From positions 1 through 5,856 of the forward strand of contig JANYBR010000198.1 of the NCBI GenBank assembly GCA_025360685.1: a stretch of DNA of 5,856 nt, given 5' to 3'. The stretch's first letter is position 1. Every line of letters starts with the position of its first letter. The DNA comes from Pseudomonadota bacterium. Its GTDB lineage: Bacteria; Pseudomonadota; Alphaproteobacteria; Micropepsales; Micropepsaceae. Shown here piece by piece: positions 1-5,841 of the stretch. The position numbers were made by a program, and so were the translations under genes. The notes under the pieces are model-generated. The model saw only the letters and a program-made list of their open reading frames with translations, was not told where the DNA came from and searched no databases.

Positions 1-856
1 GATCGGCATGGGTGGTGGCGTGCGACGTCTCGGCACAGCCGCCCTGATCGATGGCGACGTCGACGATCACCGAGCCCTTCTTCATCTGGCCGACCATATT
101 TTTCGTAATCAGCTTGGGCGCGGCCGCGCCGGGCAACAGCACGCCGCCGATGACGAGATCGGCGCTCACGACCTGTTCCTCGATGGCGTCGATGGTGGAG
201 AACAGGGTGTGCATGCGCGAGCCGAACTGCTGGTCGAGCTCGTTGAGGCGATGCAGCGACACATCGAGCACGATGACATGCGCCTCGAGCCCCATCGCCA
301 TGCGCGCCGCGTTGGTGCCGACCACTCCGCCACCCAGCACGACGACCTTCGCCGCCGGCACGCCCGGCACGCCGCCAAGCAGCTGACCGCGTCCGCCCTG
401 CGCAATCTCCAGGCAATGCGCGCCGGCCTGGATCGACATGCGTCCCGCCACTTCGCTCATCGGCGCCAGCAGCGGCAAGCCGCCGCGCGCATCGGTGACG
501 GTCTCATAGGCTATGCAGATGGCGCCGCTCGCCACCAGCGCCTTGGTCTGCTCCGGATCGGGCGCCAGGTGCAGATAGGTGAACAGCACCTGGCCGGGCT
601 TGAGGCGCTTGATCTCCGCCGGCTGCGGTTCCTTGACCTTCACGATCATGTCTGCGACCGCGAACACCTCTTCGGCTGTCTGCAAAATCTTCGCCCCGAC
701 CCGCCGATACATGTCGTCGTGCAGGCCGATGCCCTCGCCCGCCAGAGTCTCGACGAAGACCTCATGGCCCCGCGAAGTCAGCTCGCGCACCGCCGGCGGC
801 GTCATGCCGACGCGATATTCGTGGTTCTTGATTTCCTTCGGCACGCCGATGCGCAT
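1..856 (-). CDS. ald: Alanine dehydrogenase, 3' end cut by window edge
   Basis: Catalyses reversible NAD-dependent oxidative deamination of L-alanine to pyruvate and ammonium in the cytoplasm. I translated 285 residues from the ATG at 856; the frame is still open at base 1, so roughly the last 80-90 residues of a typical 370-residue enzyme are missing. The start MRIGVPKEIKNHEYRVGMTP is the family hallmark. Residues known as functional in characterised alanine dehydrogenases fall at the same numbers here: Arg15 and Lys75 (pyruvate binding), His96 (catalytic, in TYLHLAPD) and Asp270 (in VDVAIDQGG). The NAD-binding Rossmann loop GGGVVG is at 175-180, with an acidic residue (Asp198) at the end of the next strand for the adenine ribose. 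An AAGAGGA ribosome-binding site lies just upstream of the ATG. The aminotransferase stop codon is 14 bases upstream, so the two are almost certainly co-transcribed. Identification is very secure; a catabolic direction is inferred from the neighbour. Confidence 0.97.
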   Translation of the reverse strand, partial: MRIGVPKEIKNHEYRVGMTPPAVRELTSRGHEVFVETLAGEGIGLHDDMYRRVGAKILQTAEEVFAVADMIVKVKEPQPAEIKRLKPGQVLFTYLHLAPDPEQTKALVASGAICIAYETVTDARGGLPLLAPMSEVAGRMSIQAGAHCLEIAQGGRGQLLGGVPGVPAAKVVVLGGGVVGTNAARMAMGLEAHVIVLDVSLHRLNELDQQFGSRMHTLFSTIDAIEEQVVSADLVIGGVLLPGAAAPKLITKNMVGQMKKGSVIVDVAIDQGGCAETSHATTHAD

Positions 857-870
857 CTTGATTGTCCTCT

Positions 871-2190
871 TCAGGTGAGCCGCGTGAGGACGGCGCGGAC
901 GCCGTCGACCATGCGAGCGATTTCGTCTTCGGTTGCGATGAGTGCGGGCGCCAGCGCGATCGTGTCGCCGCCGACGCGGATCACCATGTCCTGATCGTGA
1001 AAGGCACGGCGGATCGCTTCATAGCCGCGGCGGCCGGGCGCCTTCGGATCCGGCTCGATATCGATGCCCGCCGCCATGCCGCAATTGCGGATGTCGGCCA
1101 CGAACGGCGCGCCCTTCAACGCGTGCACGGCCGCTTCGAGAACGCGCTCCGTCTGCAAGGCACGCTCGAACAGGCCCTCGTCGCGATAAAGATCGAGCGT
1201 TGCTAGTCCCGCCGCGCAAGCGAGCGGATGGCCGGAATAGGTGTTGCCGTGGAACAGTTCGATGGCGTGCTCCGGTCCGGTCATGAAAGCGTCGTGGATC
1301 TTGTTCGCCACGATGACGCCGCCCAGCGGCACCGAACCGTTATTGACACCCTTGGCAAATGTGATGATGTCGGGCGTCACGCCGTAGCGTTCGGCCGCGA
1401 AGGCATGGCCGACACGACCAAAGCCGGTAATCACCTCGTCGAAGATCAACACGATGCCGTGCCGGTCGCACAAGGCGCGCAGGCGGCCCAGATAGTCCCT
1501 CGGCGGCGCGAAGACGCCAGCCGAGCCGGCGAACGGCTCGACGATCACTGCCGCGATGGTCTCGGCGCCGTGCAGTGCCACCAGGCCTTCGAGCGCATCG
1601 GCGTAGGACGCGCCGCCGCCGGGCTGGCCCTTGGTGAACGCCATCGCGGCCTTGTCGTAGGGCAGCGGCAGGTGATCGTCCGTACCCGGAACAAGTGGGC
1701 CGTAAGGCTTGCGGTTGTTGGCGATGCCGCCGACGGAAATGCCGCCGAACATGGTGCCGTGATAGCCGCGCTCGCGGCCGATCAGGCGGAAGCGTCCGCC
1801 CTGCCCGCACTTGAGGGCGTAAGCGCGCGCGATTTTCAGCGCGGTGTCGGCGGCTTCCGATCCGGAATTGACGAAGAAGACATGCTCCATGCCGGCGGGT
1901 GCCAGCGCCGCCACGCGCTCGGCCAGCGCAAACGCCGACGGATGGGCAAACTGGAAGGTCGGTGCGAAGTCGAGTTCGCCGGCGGCCTTGCGGATCGCCT
2001 CGACGATCGGCGCCCGGCCATGGCCGGCGTTCACGCACCACAAGCCCGAACAGGTATCGAGCAAGGCGCGCCCGGCGCCGTCGTAAAAGTACATGCCTTC
2101 GGCGCGCGTCAGAATGCGCGGCTGGCGCTTGAAGTCGCGGTTCGGCGTGAATGGCAGCCAGAAGGCGGACAGATCGTTGCGAAGGCTCAT
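871..2190 (-). CDS. Class III omega-amino acid (beta-alanine):pyruvate aminotransferase
   Basis: A 439-residue fold-type I PLP enzyme, likely transferring the amino group of beta-alanine or another omega-amino acid or amine to pyruvate and yielding L-alanine. The N-terminus (FWLPFTPNRDF, then SGLWCVNAGH near 48-57) matches the beta-alanine:pyruvate transaminase subgroup as I recall it. Visible motifs are the cofactor phosphate loop NSGSEAADTALK (108-119), RGYHG with PLP-stacking Tyr143, VEPFAGSAGV (218-226), IFDEVITGFGR (249-259) with Asp251 contacting the pyridine nitrogen, and FAKGVNNG with Schiff-base Lys280. Near the C-terminus Arg405 in VIRVGGDT sits where this subgroup has the arginine that binds the substrate carboxylate. 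The length is normal and the protein looks intact. The ATG at 2190 has only a weak upstream purine stretch (GAGACAGG). The next gene, alanine dehydrogenase, follows after 14 bases and can recycle the alanine formed. The exact amino donor cannot be fixed from sequence; a gamma-aminobutyrate, taurine or amine transaminase remains possible. Confidence 0.93.
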   Translation of the reverse strand: MSLRNDLSAFWLPFTPNRDFKRQPRILTRAEGMYFYDGAGRALLDTCSGLWCVNAGHGRAPIVEAIRKAAGELDFAPTFQFAHPSAFALAERVAALAPAGMEHVFFVNSGSEAADTALKIARAYALKCGQGGRFRLIGRERGYHGTMFGGISVGGIANNRKPYGPLVPGTDDHLPLPYDKAAMAFTKGQPGGGASYADALEGLVALHGAETIAAVIVEPFAGSAGVFAPPRDYLGRLRALCDRHGIVLIFDEVITGFGRVGHAFAAERYGVTPDIITFAKGVNNGSVPLGGVIVANKIHDAFMTGPEHAIELFHGNTYSGHPLACAAGLATLDLYRDEGLFERALQTERVLEAAVHALKGAPFVADIRNCGMAAGIDIEPDPKAPGRRGYEAIRRAFHDQDMVIRVGGDTIALAPALIATEDEIARMVDGVRAVLTRLT

Positions 2191-2286
2191 GCGCCTGTCT
2201 CAGAAGTTGCGCGCAAATTAGCGATCACGCCGCGCACAAGCAATCAAACGGCGTTGCGCATAGCGGCAATGCGTCGACCGATTGTT
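2191..2286 (-). promoter_or_regulatory. Intergenic leader of the aminotransferase-ald pair with TTGC/GCAA dyads
   Basis: This 96-base gap separates the acetyltransferase stop from the aminotransferase start and is the likely place for the promoter of the aminotransferase-ald pair. It contains a perfect 10-base palindrome, TTGCGCGCAA (2207-2216), and a second spaced dyad, TTGC-N8-GCAA (2254-2269). A small hairpin, CGCAT/ATGCG (2257-2273), overlaps the second dyad. On the minus strand TTGCTT followed 17 bases later by TAATTT is a weak -35/-10 candidate. No U-tract terminator for the upstream gene is visible. The dyads could be operator half-sites, but no regulator gene lies in the window, so the role is a guess. 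Confidence 0.35.
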
Positions 2287-2790
2287 TCAGGTTTTTGCCT
2301 TGACCAGATAGAGAACGAGGTCGTCGTCGATTTTCACGTCGTCGCCCCAGTTCACACGCACCCCGTGCGACGTGATTCCGCGCGCGTCGGGCACGTAACC
2401 GCGAAGAATGTACAGGCGCTGCGCGGCGCCGTAGTCGTGATGCAGGCCGAAGCCGATTCCGAGCGTGGGCGAGCGTGCGAACCCGATTCGCTCCGCTTCA
2501 TCCATCAGCTTCGAACCGATGCCGCGGCGGCGATAATCCGGCAGCACATTGAAGTCCTGAATCTCCGGAATCGAAGCCTCGCGAAACGGCCGATAGTCCG
2601 GCCGCCATAGGATGGTGAGGTAGCCGCAGAACGTGCCGTCGCAGCGCGCTACCAGACAGTCACGGACGCTGCGAAGCTGTTCGGAAAGATAGCGCTCATA
2701 CTGCGTCGCCGGTTTGTTCCAGCCGAGCGCCGCGAATGCGGCAGCGATTTCCGCGATGTCGCCAGGTCGAAGCGGGGCAATGCCGAGCAT
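2287..2790 (-). CDS. GNAT family N-acetyltransferase
   Basis: Predicted cytoplasmic acetyl-CoA-dependent N-acyltransferase of 167 residues; the substrate is unknown. The N-terminal strand IAPLRPGDI is a usual GNAT opening. The core strand and motif A read IPEIQDFNVLPDYRRRGIGS, with the acetyl-CoA pyrophosphate loop R-x-x-G-x-G at about residues 87-92. The C-terminal motif B is DYGAAQRLYILRGYVPD (about 119-135), where Tyr127 in RLY is a candidate general acid. GW near 23-24 and IPEI are shared by a subgroup of uncharacterised bacterial GNATs. The frame stays open upstream to a TTG at 2829, but that codon lies inside the loop of a terminator-like hairpin, so I prefer the ATG at 2790; a GTG at 2796 is the alternative. 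Neither has a clear ribosome-binding site. The gene is followed after 96 bases by the aminotransferase. Family call is secure, the start is not. Confidence 0.88.
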   Translation of the reverse strand: MLGIAPLRPGDIAEIAAAFAALGWNKPATQYERYLSEQLRSVRDCLVARCDGTFCGYLTILWRPDYRPFREASIPEIQDFNVLPDYRRRGIGSKLMDEAERIGFARSPTLGIGFGLHHDYGAAQRLYILRGYVPDARGITSHGVRVNWGDDVKIDDDLVLYLVKAKT

Positions 2791-2804
2791 CAGCACATCA
2801 TAGT

Positions 2805-2843
2805 CAAAAGGAACGGCCCCGGCGCGCAAACGCCGAGGCCGCT
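2805..2843 (-). terminator. Probable rho-independent terminator after the His/Gly-rich protein gene
   Basis: On the minus strand a 13-pair stem (2831-2843 with 2812-2824, including two G-U wobbles) closes a six-base loop TTTGCG (2825-2830). It is very GC-rich and is followed by CCTTTTG (2805-2811), a short and imperfect U-tract. It begins about 22 bases after the stop codon of the 2866-3942 gene, the expected place for its terminator, and ends about 15 bases before the preferred acetyltransferase start. The short U-tract may allow some readthrough into the acetyltransferase. Confidence 0.65.
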
Positions 2844-2865
2844 GAATTTTGCGAATAACGCGGAA

Positions 2866-3942
2866 CTAGAGCATTTTCTTGAGTGGACGATGCGTTCCGT
2901 CACCGCCGCCGAAGTCCGAACGATCGTGATGGTGCCCGGTATCGCCGCTTCCCGCGCCGCTACCGCCGGTGCTGTCCGACGGTCCGCTCGTTCCAGCCGG
3001 CGCCGCGCCTGTTGGAGCCGTGCCGCTTCCACCCGCACCCGTCGTGCCGGATGCGCCAGAGCCGCCAGATGCGCCAGAGCCGCCGCCATCGTGATGATGG
3101 CCGCCCGTCCAACCGCCGGTTCCGCCCGATCCGCTCGCGCCAGATCCTCCAGCGCCCGGAGGCGTGCCGCTGCCACCCATCGCGGCTGGCGGTGCGAGTG
3201 CTCCACCGCTGTCGCCCGCGCCGTGGTCATGATGATGATCCGGCTCGCCGCCCGTGGCGCCAGGTCCGCTCGTGCCTCCGCTACCGCCGAACGTTGTAGC
3301 GCCATGATCGCCACCATGGTCCCAAACCCGGCTGTCATGGCCTCTGTGGTCGCCGTCGCCACCACCGCCGGTACCGCCGAACGTTGTGACGCCATGATCG
3401 CCACTATGGTCCCAAACCCGGTTGTCATGGCCGCTGCGGTCGCCGTCGCCGCGACGGTCGAGGTTCCAATCATGCCAATCGCGATGGCGATCGTGATCCC
3501 AATCGTGGCCGCCATGGCCGCGGTACCAGCGATGGCGCCAATCGTCGCGCCAGCGGAATCCGTGGCTTATGTAGAAGTCAAAATCGAGCGCCGGTCCGAA
3601 CCGGTCTTCGCAAAAACCCGATGGTCTGCCGTAACCCCACTCGTCGCGACGCCAACCGCCATGGATCCAATAGTAATATGTCCCGTATCGGTAGCTGTAG
3701 TAGAACGGACCGCGATACCATTCGCCGCGGAAGAAGACCGGACAATAGGCGATGGGATAATCCCAGAAATCGTCGGGGCAGCCCCAGCTGTCGCAGTAGC
3801 CGCCGCTATTGTACGAAAAGCCTATGCCGCCGCCGGGTCCGAAACCGAATCCATAGCTGTCTGCCCGAGCCGGCACACTCGCAAACAGAGAGGCGCCCGC
3901 CATCGCAACCGCTGCGATCGCCGTTTTCATAGAATTCTTCAT
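2866..3942 (-). CDS. Exported Tyr/Trp- then Gly/Ser/His/Asp-rich protein of unknown function
   Basis: A 358-residue protein I cannot assign to a named family. It starts with a Sec signal peptide (MKNSMKTAIAAVAMAG..., predicted cleavage after ARA, residue 27), so it should act in the periplasm, envelope or outside the cell. Residues 28-130 are rich in Tyr, Trp, Phe and Gly and hold all four cysteines (50, 55, 67, 111), which could form disulfides. Residues 68-97 form a core shared with the adjacent upstream gene. Residues 130-165 are Trp/His/Asp/Arg-rich. Two near-identical 26-residue repeats lie at 165-190 and 195-220. A Gly/Ser/Ala/Thr linker with three HHHD clusters (236, 282, 337) runs to a basic end, RPLKKML. 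The ATG at 3942 has a well-placed AGGA (AGGAAACAGC) and begins the signal peptide; an open extension to a GTG at 4047 lacks these and was rejected. A metal-binding or cell-surface role is conjecture. Confidence 0.82.
   Translation of the reverse strand: MKNSMKTAIAAVAMAGASLFASVPARADSYGFGFGPGGGIGFSYNSGGYCDSWGCPDDFWDYPIAYCPVFFRGEWYRGPFYYSYRYGTYYYWIHGGWRRDEWGYGRPSGFCEDRFGPALDFDFYISHGFRWRDDWRHRWYRGHGGHDWDHDRHRDWHDWNLDRRGDGDRSGHDNRVWDHSGDHGVTTFGGTGGGGDGDHRGHDSRVWDHGGDHGATTFGGSGGTSGPGATGGEPDHHHDHGAGDSGGALAPPAAMGGSGTPPGAGGSGASGSGGTGGWTGGHHHDGGGSGASGGSGASGTTGAGGSGTAPTGAAPAGTSGPSDSTGGSGAGSGDTGHHHDRSDFGGGDGTHRPLKKML
3049..3084 (-). repeat. 18-base tandem microrepeat coding for Gly/Ser/Ala linker
   Basis: Two consecutive 18-base units (3049-3066 and 3067-3084) are identical except for one base and encode the doubled GGSGAS segment of the linker in the exported protein. 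This shows that the Gly/Ser region is growing or shrinking by short in-frame duplication, and its length probably varies between strains. Confidence 0.7.
3283..3450 (-). repeat. Tandem 78-base repeat (period 90) inside the exported protein gene
   Basis: Units 3283-3360 and 3373-3450 match at 72 of 78 positions and are separated by 12 bases, keeping frame. Each encodes 26 residues of the form GDGD-x2-GHD-x-RVWDH-x-GDHG-x-TTFGG. The six base differences fall in five codons and every one changes the amino acid (R/H, S/R, N/S, S/G, V/A). The unit is rich in His and Asp. It is a recent in-frame duplication, not a mobile element. Confidence 0.9.
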
Positions 3943-4064
3943 GCTGTTTCCTGTGCTCCAAAAAAATCTGCTGCGGCCGGACGGTCGTCCTGAACGCGGC
4001 GAGCGGCCCATCGCGCCTTTTACGAGGAACCGTTCGCCAATACGCACAACTCGATCAGGGCTGG

Positions 4065-4526
4065 CTAATGGTGATGCCAGCCGCCATGGAAGTCACCGTC
4101 ATGATGGAAGCCACTGTCATGATGGAATCCACCGTCGCGGCGGAAACCGCCCTCATGTCGAAATGCATCGCCATGGAAGCCGGAGCCGCCATGCCAGCCA
4201 TCATGGTAGAAGAACTCGCGGTGCCCGCCACGGAAGCGCGAGCGGAACCCGCCGTTCAGCCAGAAGCCGTCGATGAAGACCGGACCATTGTAATAGTCGT
4301 AGTCGTCATATTCGTTGCAGCGGTATGGATCGTACCAGCGGCTGTCCGGATCGCAATACGCGTAGTAGGGAGGTCCGTAATAGCGCTGACCGTAGTAACC
4401 GCCGTAGCCGCCGTAGCCACCGATGCCGATGCCGATCGACACATGCGCCGCAGCCGGCGCCGCCGACAGCGTGGTCGCGCCCGCCAGCAGCAGCGCTCCG
4501 AGAACCGCTTTGGAGAAACCTTTCAT
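4065..4526 (-). CDS. Small exported Gly/Tyr-rich protein with His-rich C-terminus
   Basis: A 153-residue protein of unknown function. It opens with a Sec signal peptide (MKGFSKAVLGALLLAGATTL..., predicted cleavage after AAA, residue 27), giving a mature start HVSIGIGIGG. Residues 31-57 are a Gly/Tyr repeat stretch (GGYGGYGGYYGQRYYG). Cys58 and Cys70 could form one disulfide in a Tyr/Asp-rich segment. Residues 82-111 form the P-V-F-x2-G-x-W core also found in the next gene downstream. From about 107 the chain is dominated by His, Gly, Phe and Asp in loose GFHHD/GGF repeats and ends in WHHH. A good ribosome-binding site (GAGGTGA) precedes the ATG. The next gene starts 122 bases downstream on the same strand. 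Similar small signal-peptide-bearing Gly/His proteins are common as hypotheticals in alphaproteobacteria, as I recall. Binding of metal ions through the His tail is plausible but undemonstrated. Confidence 0.85.
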   Translation of the reverse strand: MKGFSKAVLGALLLAGATTLSAAPAAAHVSIGIGIGGYGGYGGYYGQRYYGPPYYAYCDPDSRWYDPYRCNEYDDYDYYNGPVFIDGFWLNGGFRSRFRGGHREFFYHDGWHGGSGFHGDAFRHEGGFRRDGGFHHDSGFHHDGDFHGGWHHH

Positions 4527-4577
4527 AGCTCACCTCGTCTTGAATCGGTTGCCGGGACCAAGATTGCTTTCCGGCGG

Positions 4578-4611
4578 CTGAACCGCACATGAACGCTGCT
4601 GTCAGGTTCAG
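4578..4611 (-). promoter_or_regulatory. Inverted repeat upstream of the small exported protein
   Basis: A 7-base inverted repeat, CTGAACC at 4578-4584 and GGTTCAG at 4605-4611, brackets a 20-base spacer. A second TGAAC (4590-4594) within the spacer allows an alternative, shorter pairing with GTTCA at 4606-4610. It lies in the gap between the aldolase-like gene and the exported-protein gene, 52 or more bases before the start codon. There is no U-tract, so it is not a standard terminator. It could be an operator or a 5' leader structure. Confidence 0.3.
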
Positions 4612-4625
4612 GGCTCGAAAGCGGC

Positions 4626-5762
4626 CTAGGCCGAGCGGCCGCGGCCCTCGATCGGCCAGATCGCCTCAAGCGTGTCGCCGCGCACGCAATGATAGACGTC
4701 GTACAGGTTGACCGTCGGATCGCAGTGCGGCACCACGCAGGAAACGCTGTCGCCGGGCTTCAGCAGCGCGCCGTCGCGTGGATAGGTGATGCCACCCTGT
4801 TCGTCGCCGAAGAAGAAATAGGCGGCACCGGGCGGCGCACCAGATGCCAGCATGGGCGGTCCGGCGTCGGTGGCGAAGGACTTGAAGCCCCCATCCGTCG
4901 TTGCAAGGCCGGCTCGATTGGCACTGATGACAGTGGTCTGCACCGTGAGCGAGGTTTCGAACGGCACCTGCTCGCCGGGCTTCTCCCACACCTCGTTGTA
5001 CTGTTTGTCCATGAAGATGTAGGAGCCGACCTGAAGCTCGCTCAGCACGCGCGCATCCGGATCGATGTCGAAGGTGCCGGTGCCGCCGCCCGAGAGAATC
5101 TTCGGCGCGTATCCGGCCTTGGCGAGCACGTCGCGCAGCTCGCCGAGTTCCTGCATGGCCTGCAAGGATAGCGCACGCCGTTCGTTGGGCGATTCCATGT
5201 GCTGCACATTGCCGGCGTAGCATTGCAGGCCTGCATATTCGAGGCCGCGCGACGATGCGACCTGCGCCACCAGCTCCGGCGCGTTGGCGGCGCGGATGCC
5301 GGTGCGGCCCATCCCCGGATCGATGTCGACCAGCACCTTGAGCGTCTTGCCGCTCGCCTGCGCCGCCTGATCGAGACGCGCGGCCACGCCGGCATTATCG
5401 CAGACGACGATCAGTTCCTTCATACGGGCGTTGAGCGCCATCACCCGCGCGATACCTGCGTCGCTGGCGACCGGAGACGTGACGAGGATGGAATCGATTC
5501 CACCGGCTGCAAGCGCCTCCGCCTCGCCCAGCTTGGCGCAGCAGATGCCGTTGGCACCGGCCGCGATCTGGCGCCGCGCGACCTCCACGCTCTTGTGCGT
5601 CTTGGCATGCGGACGGAGTCCGATGCCCGACTTGCGGGCATGTTCGACCATGCGCGCCACATTGCGCTCGAAGGCGTCGAGATCGATCACCAGTGCCGGC
5701 GTCTGCAGACGCGCACGCCCGCCGGCGACTCCGATGAGCGGAGAATTTAGATGGTTCGACAT
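4626..5762 (-). CDS. PLP-dependent D-threonine aldolase / D-serine dehydratase-like (DSD1 family) enzyme
   Basis: A 378-residue fold-type III PLP enzyme with an alanine-racemase-like N-terminal barrel and a D-serine dehydratase-like C-terminal domain. Members are metal-dependent and act on D-configured beta-hydroxy amino acids: D-threonine aldolase (giving glycine and acetaldehyde), 3-hydroxy-D-aspartate aldolase (glycine and glyoxylate) or D-serine dehydratase (pyruvate and ammonium). Visible features are LQTPALVIDLDAFERN (19-34), LRPHAKTHKS with Schiff-base Lys54, the phosphate-binding loop GGGTGTF (225-231), ELQVGSYIFMD (242-252) and the metal ligands His346 and Asp348 in VVPHCDPTVN. The end, LEAIWPIEGRGRSA, is also family-like. 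The ATG at 5762 has a GGAAAG ribosome-binding site and gives a normal family length; the open 21-residue extension to 5825 is not family-like. The stop lies in a 12-base palindrome (4622-4633). Family is secure, substrate is not. Confidence 0.92.
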   Translation of the reverse strand: MSNHLNSPLIGVAGGRARLQTPALVIDLDAFERNVARMVEHARKSGIGLRPHAKTHKSVEVARRQIAAGANGICCAKLGEAEALAAGGIDSILVTSPVASDAGIARVMALNARMKELIVVCDNAGVAARLDQAAQASGKTLKVLVDIDPGMGRTGIRAANAPELVAQVASSRGLEYAGLQCYAGNVQHMESPNERRALSLQAMQELGELRDVLAKAGYAPKILSGGGTGTFDIDPDARVLSELQVGSYIFMDKQYNEVWEKPGEQVPFETSLTVQTTVISANRAGLATTDGGFKSFATDAGPPMLASGAPPGAAYFFFGDEQGGITYPRDGALLKPGDSVSCVVPHCDPTVNLYDVYHCVRGDTLEAIWPIEGRGRSA

Positions 5763-5782
5763 GTGGTCGCTTTCCAGAATTC

Positions 5783-5841
5783 GAGAACACAATATGCGCG
5801 CGGAACAGACGCGCCAACTGTGCACTTAGAGAACGCATATG
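5783..5841. repeat. Imperfect direct repeat GAGAAC-(n)-ATATG in the upstream leader
   Basis: On the plus strand GAGAACACAATATG (5783-5796) and GAGAACGCATATG (5829-5841) are near-copies whose starts are 46 bases apart. The first copy covers the candidate -10 box of the aldolase-like gene, and the second is about 12 bases upstream of the -35. Such spacing would suit a dimeric regulator binding two sites, but it could be coincidence in so short a region. Nothing else is recognisable in the last 30 bases of the window. Confidence 0.3.
5789..5817 (-). promoter_or_regulatory. Candidate sigma70-type promoter of the aldolase-like gene
   Basis: On the minus strand TTGGCG (5812-5817) and TATTGT (5789-5794) each match the -35 and -10 consensus at four of six positions and are 17 bases apart. 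Transcription would start near 5782, giving a leader of about 20 bases that contains the GGAAAG ribosome-binding site. The call rests on consensus and position only. Confidence 0.45.

Noticed and set aside
8..994. Plus-strand open frame of 328 codons at the window start
   Set aside because: It is antisense to alanine dehydrogenase, whose catalytic residues all fall at canonical positions, and its Arg/His/Ala-rich product looks like a shadow.
1228..2610. Long plus-strand open frame (460 codons) opposite the aminotransferase and acetyltransferase
   Set aside because: It is antisense to two genes with clear family motifs, crosses their boundary, and its product has no recognisable domain; GC-rich coding DNA commonly leaves such frames open.
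3960..3990. Terminator between the two exported-protein genes (GGAC/GTCC hairpin and a run of seven T on the minus strand)
   Set aside because: The stem is only four pairs and the T-run begins 12 bases later, so it does not meet the usual geometry.
2890..3993. Plus-strand open frame of 367 codons opposite the His/Gly-rich protein
   Set aside because: Its Ala/Arg/Val composition is the complement of Gly/Ser/His codons; the minus strand has a ribosome-binding site and a signal peptide.
3943..4047. N-terminal extension of the 358-residue protein up to a GTG at 4047
   Set aside because: The extension is Arg/Ser-rich, would bury the signal peptide, and lacks the good ribosome-binding site found before 3942.
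4068..4592. Plus-strand open frame with a hydrophobic stretch resembling a membrane segment
   Set aside because: The Val/Ile run is the antisense of the Tyr/Asp-rich codons of the exported protein; no ribosome-binding site or family motif was seen.
4622..4633. Perfect palindrome CGGCCTAGGCCG across the aldolase-like stop codon
   Set aside because: It has no loop or U-tract and such short GC palindromes are frequent here; not called as terminator or operator.
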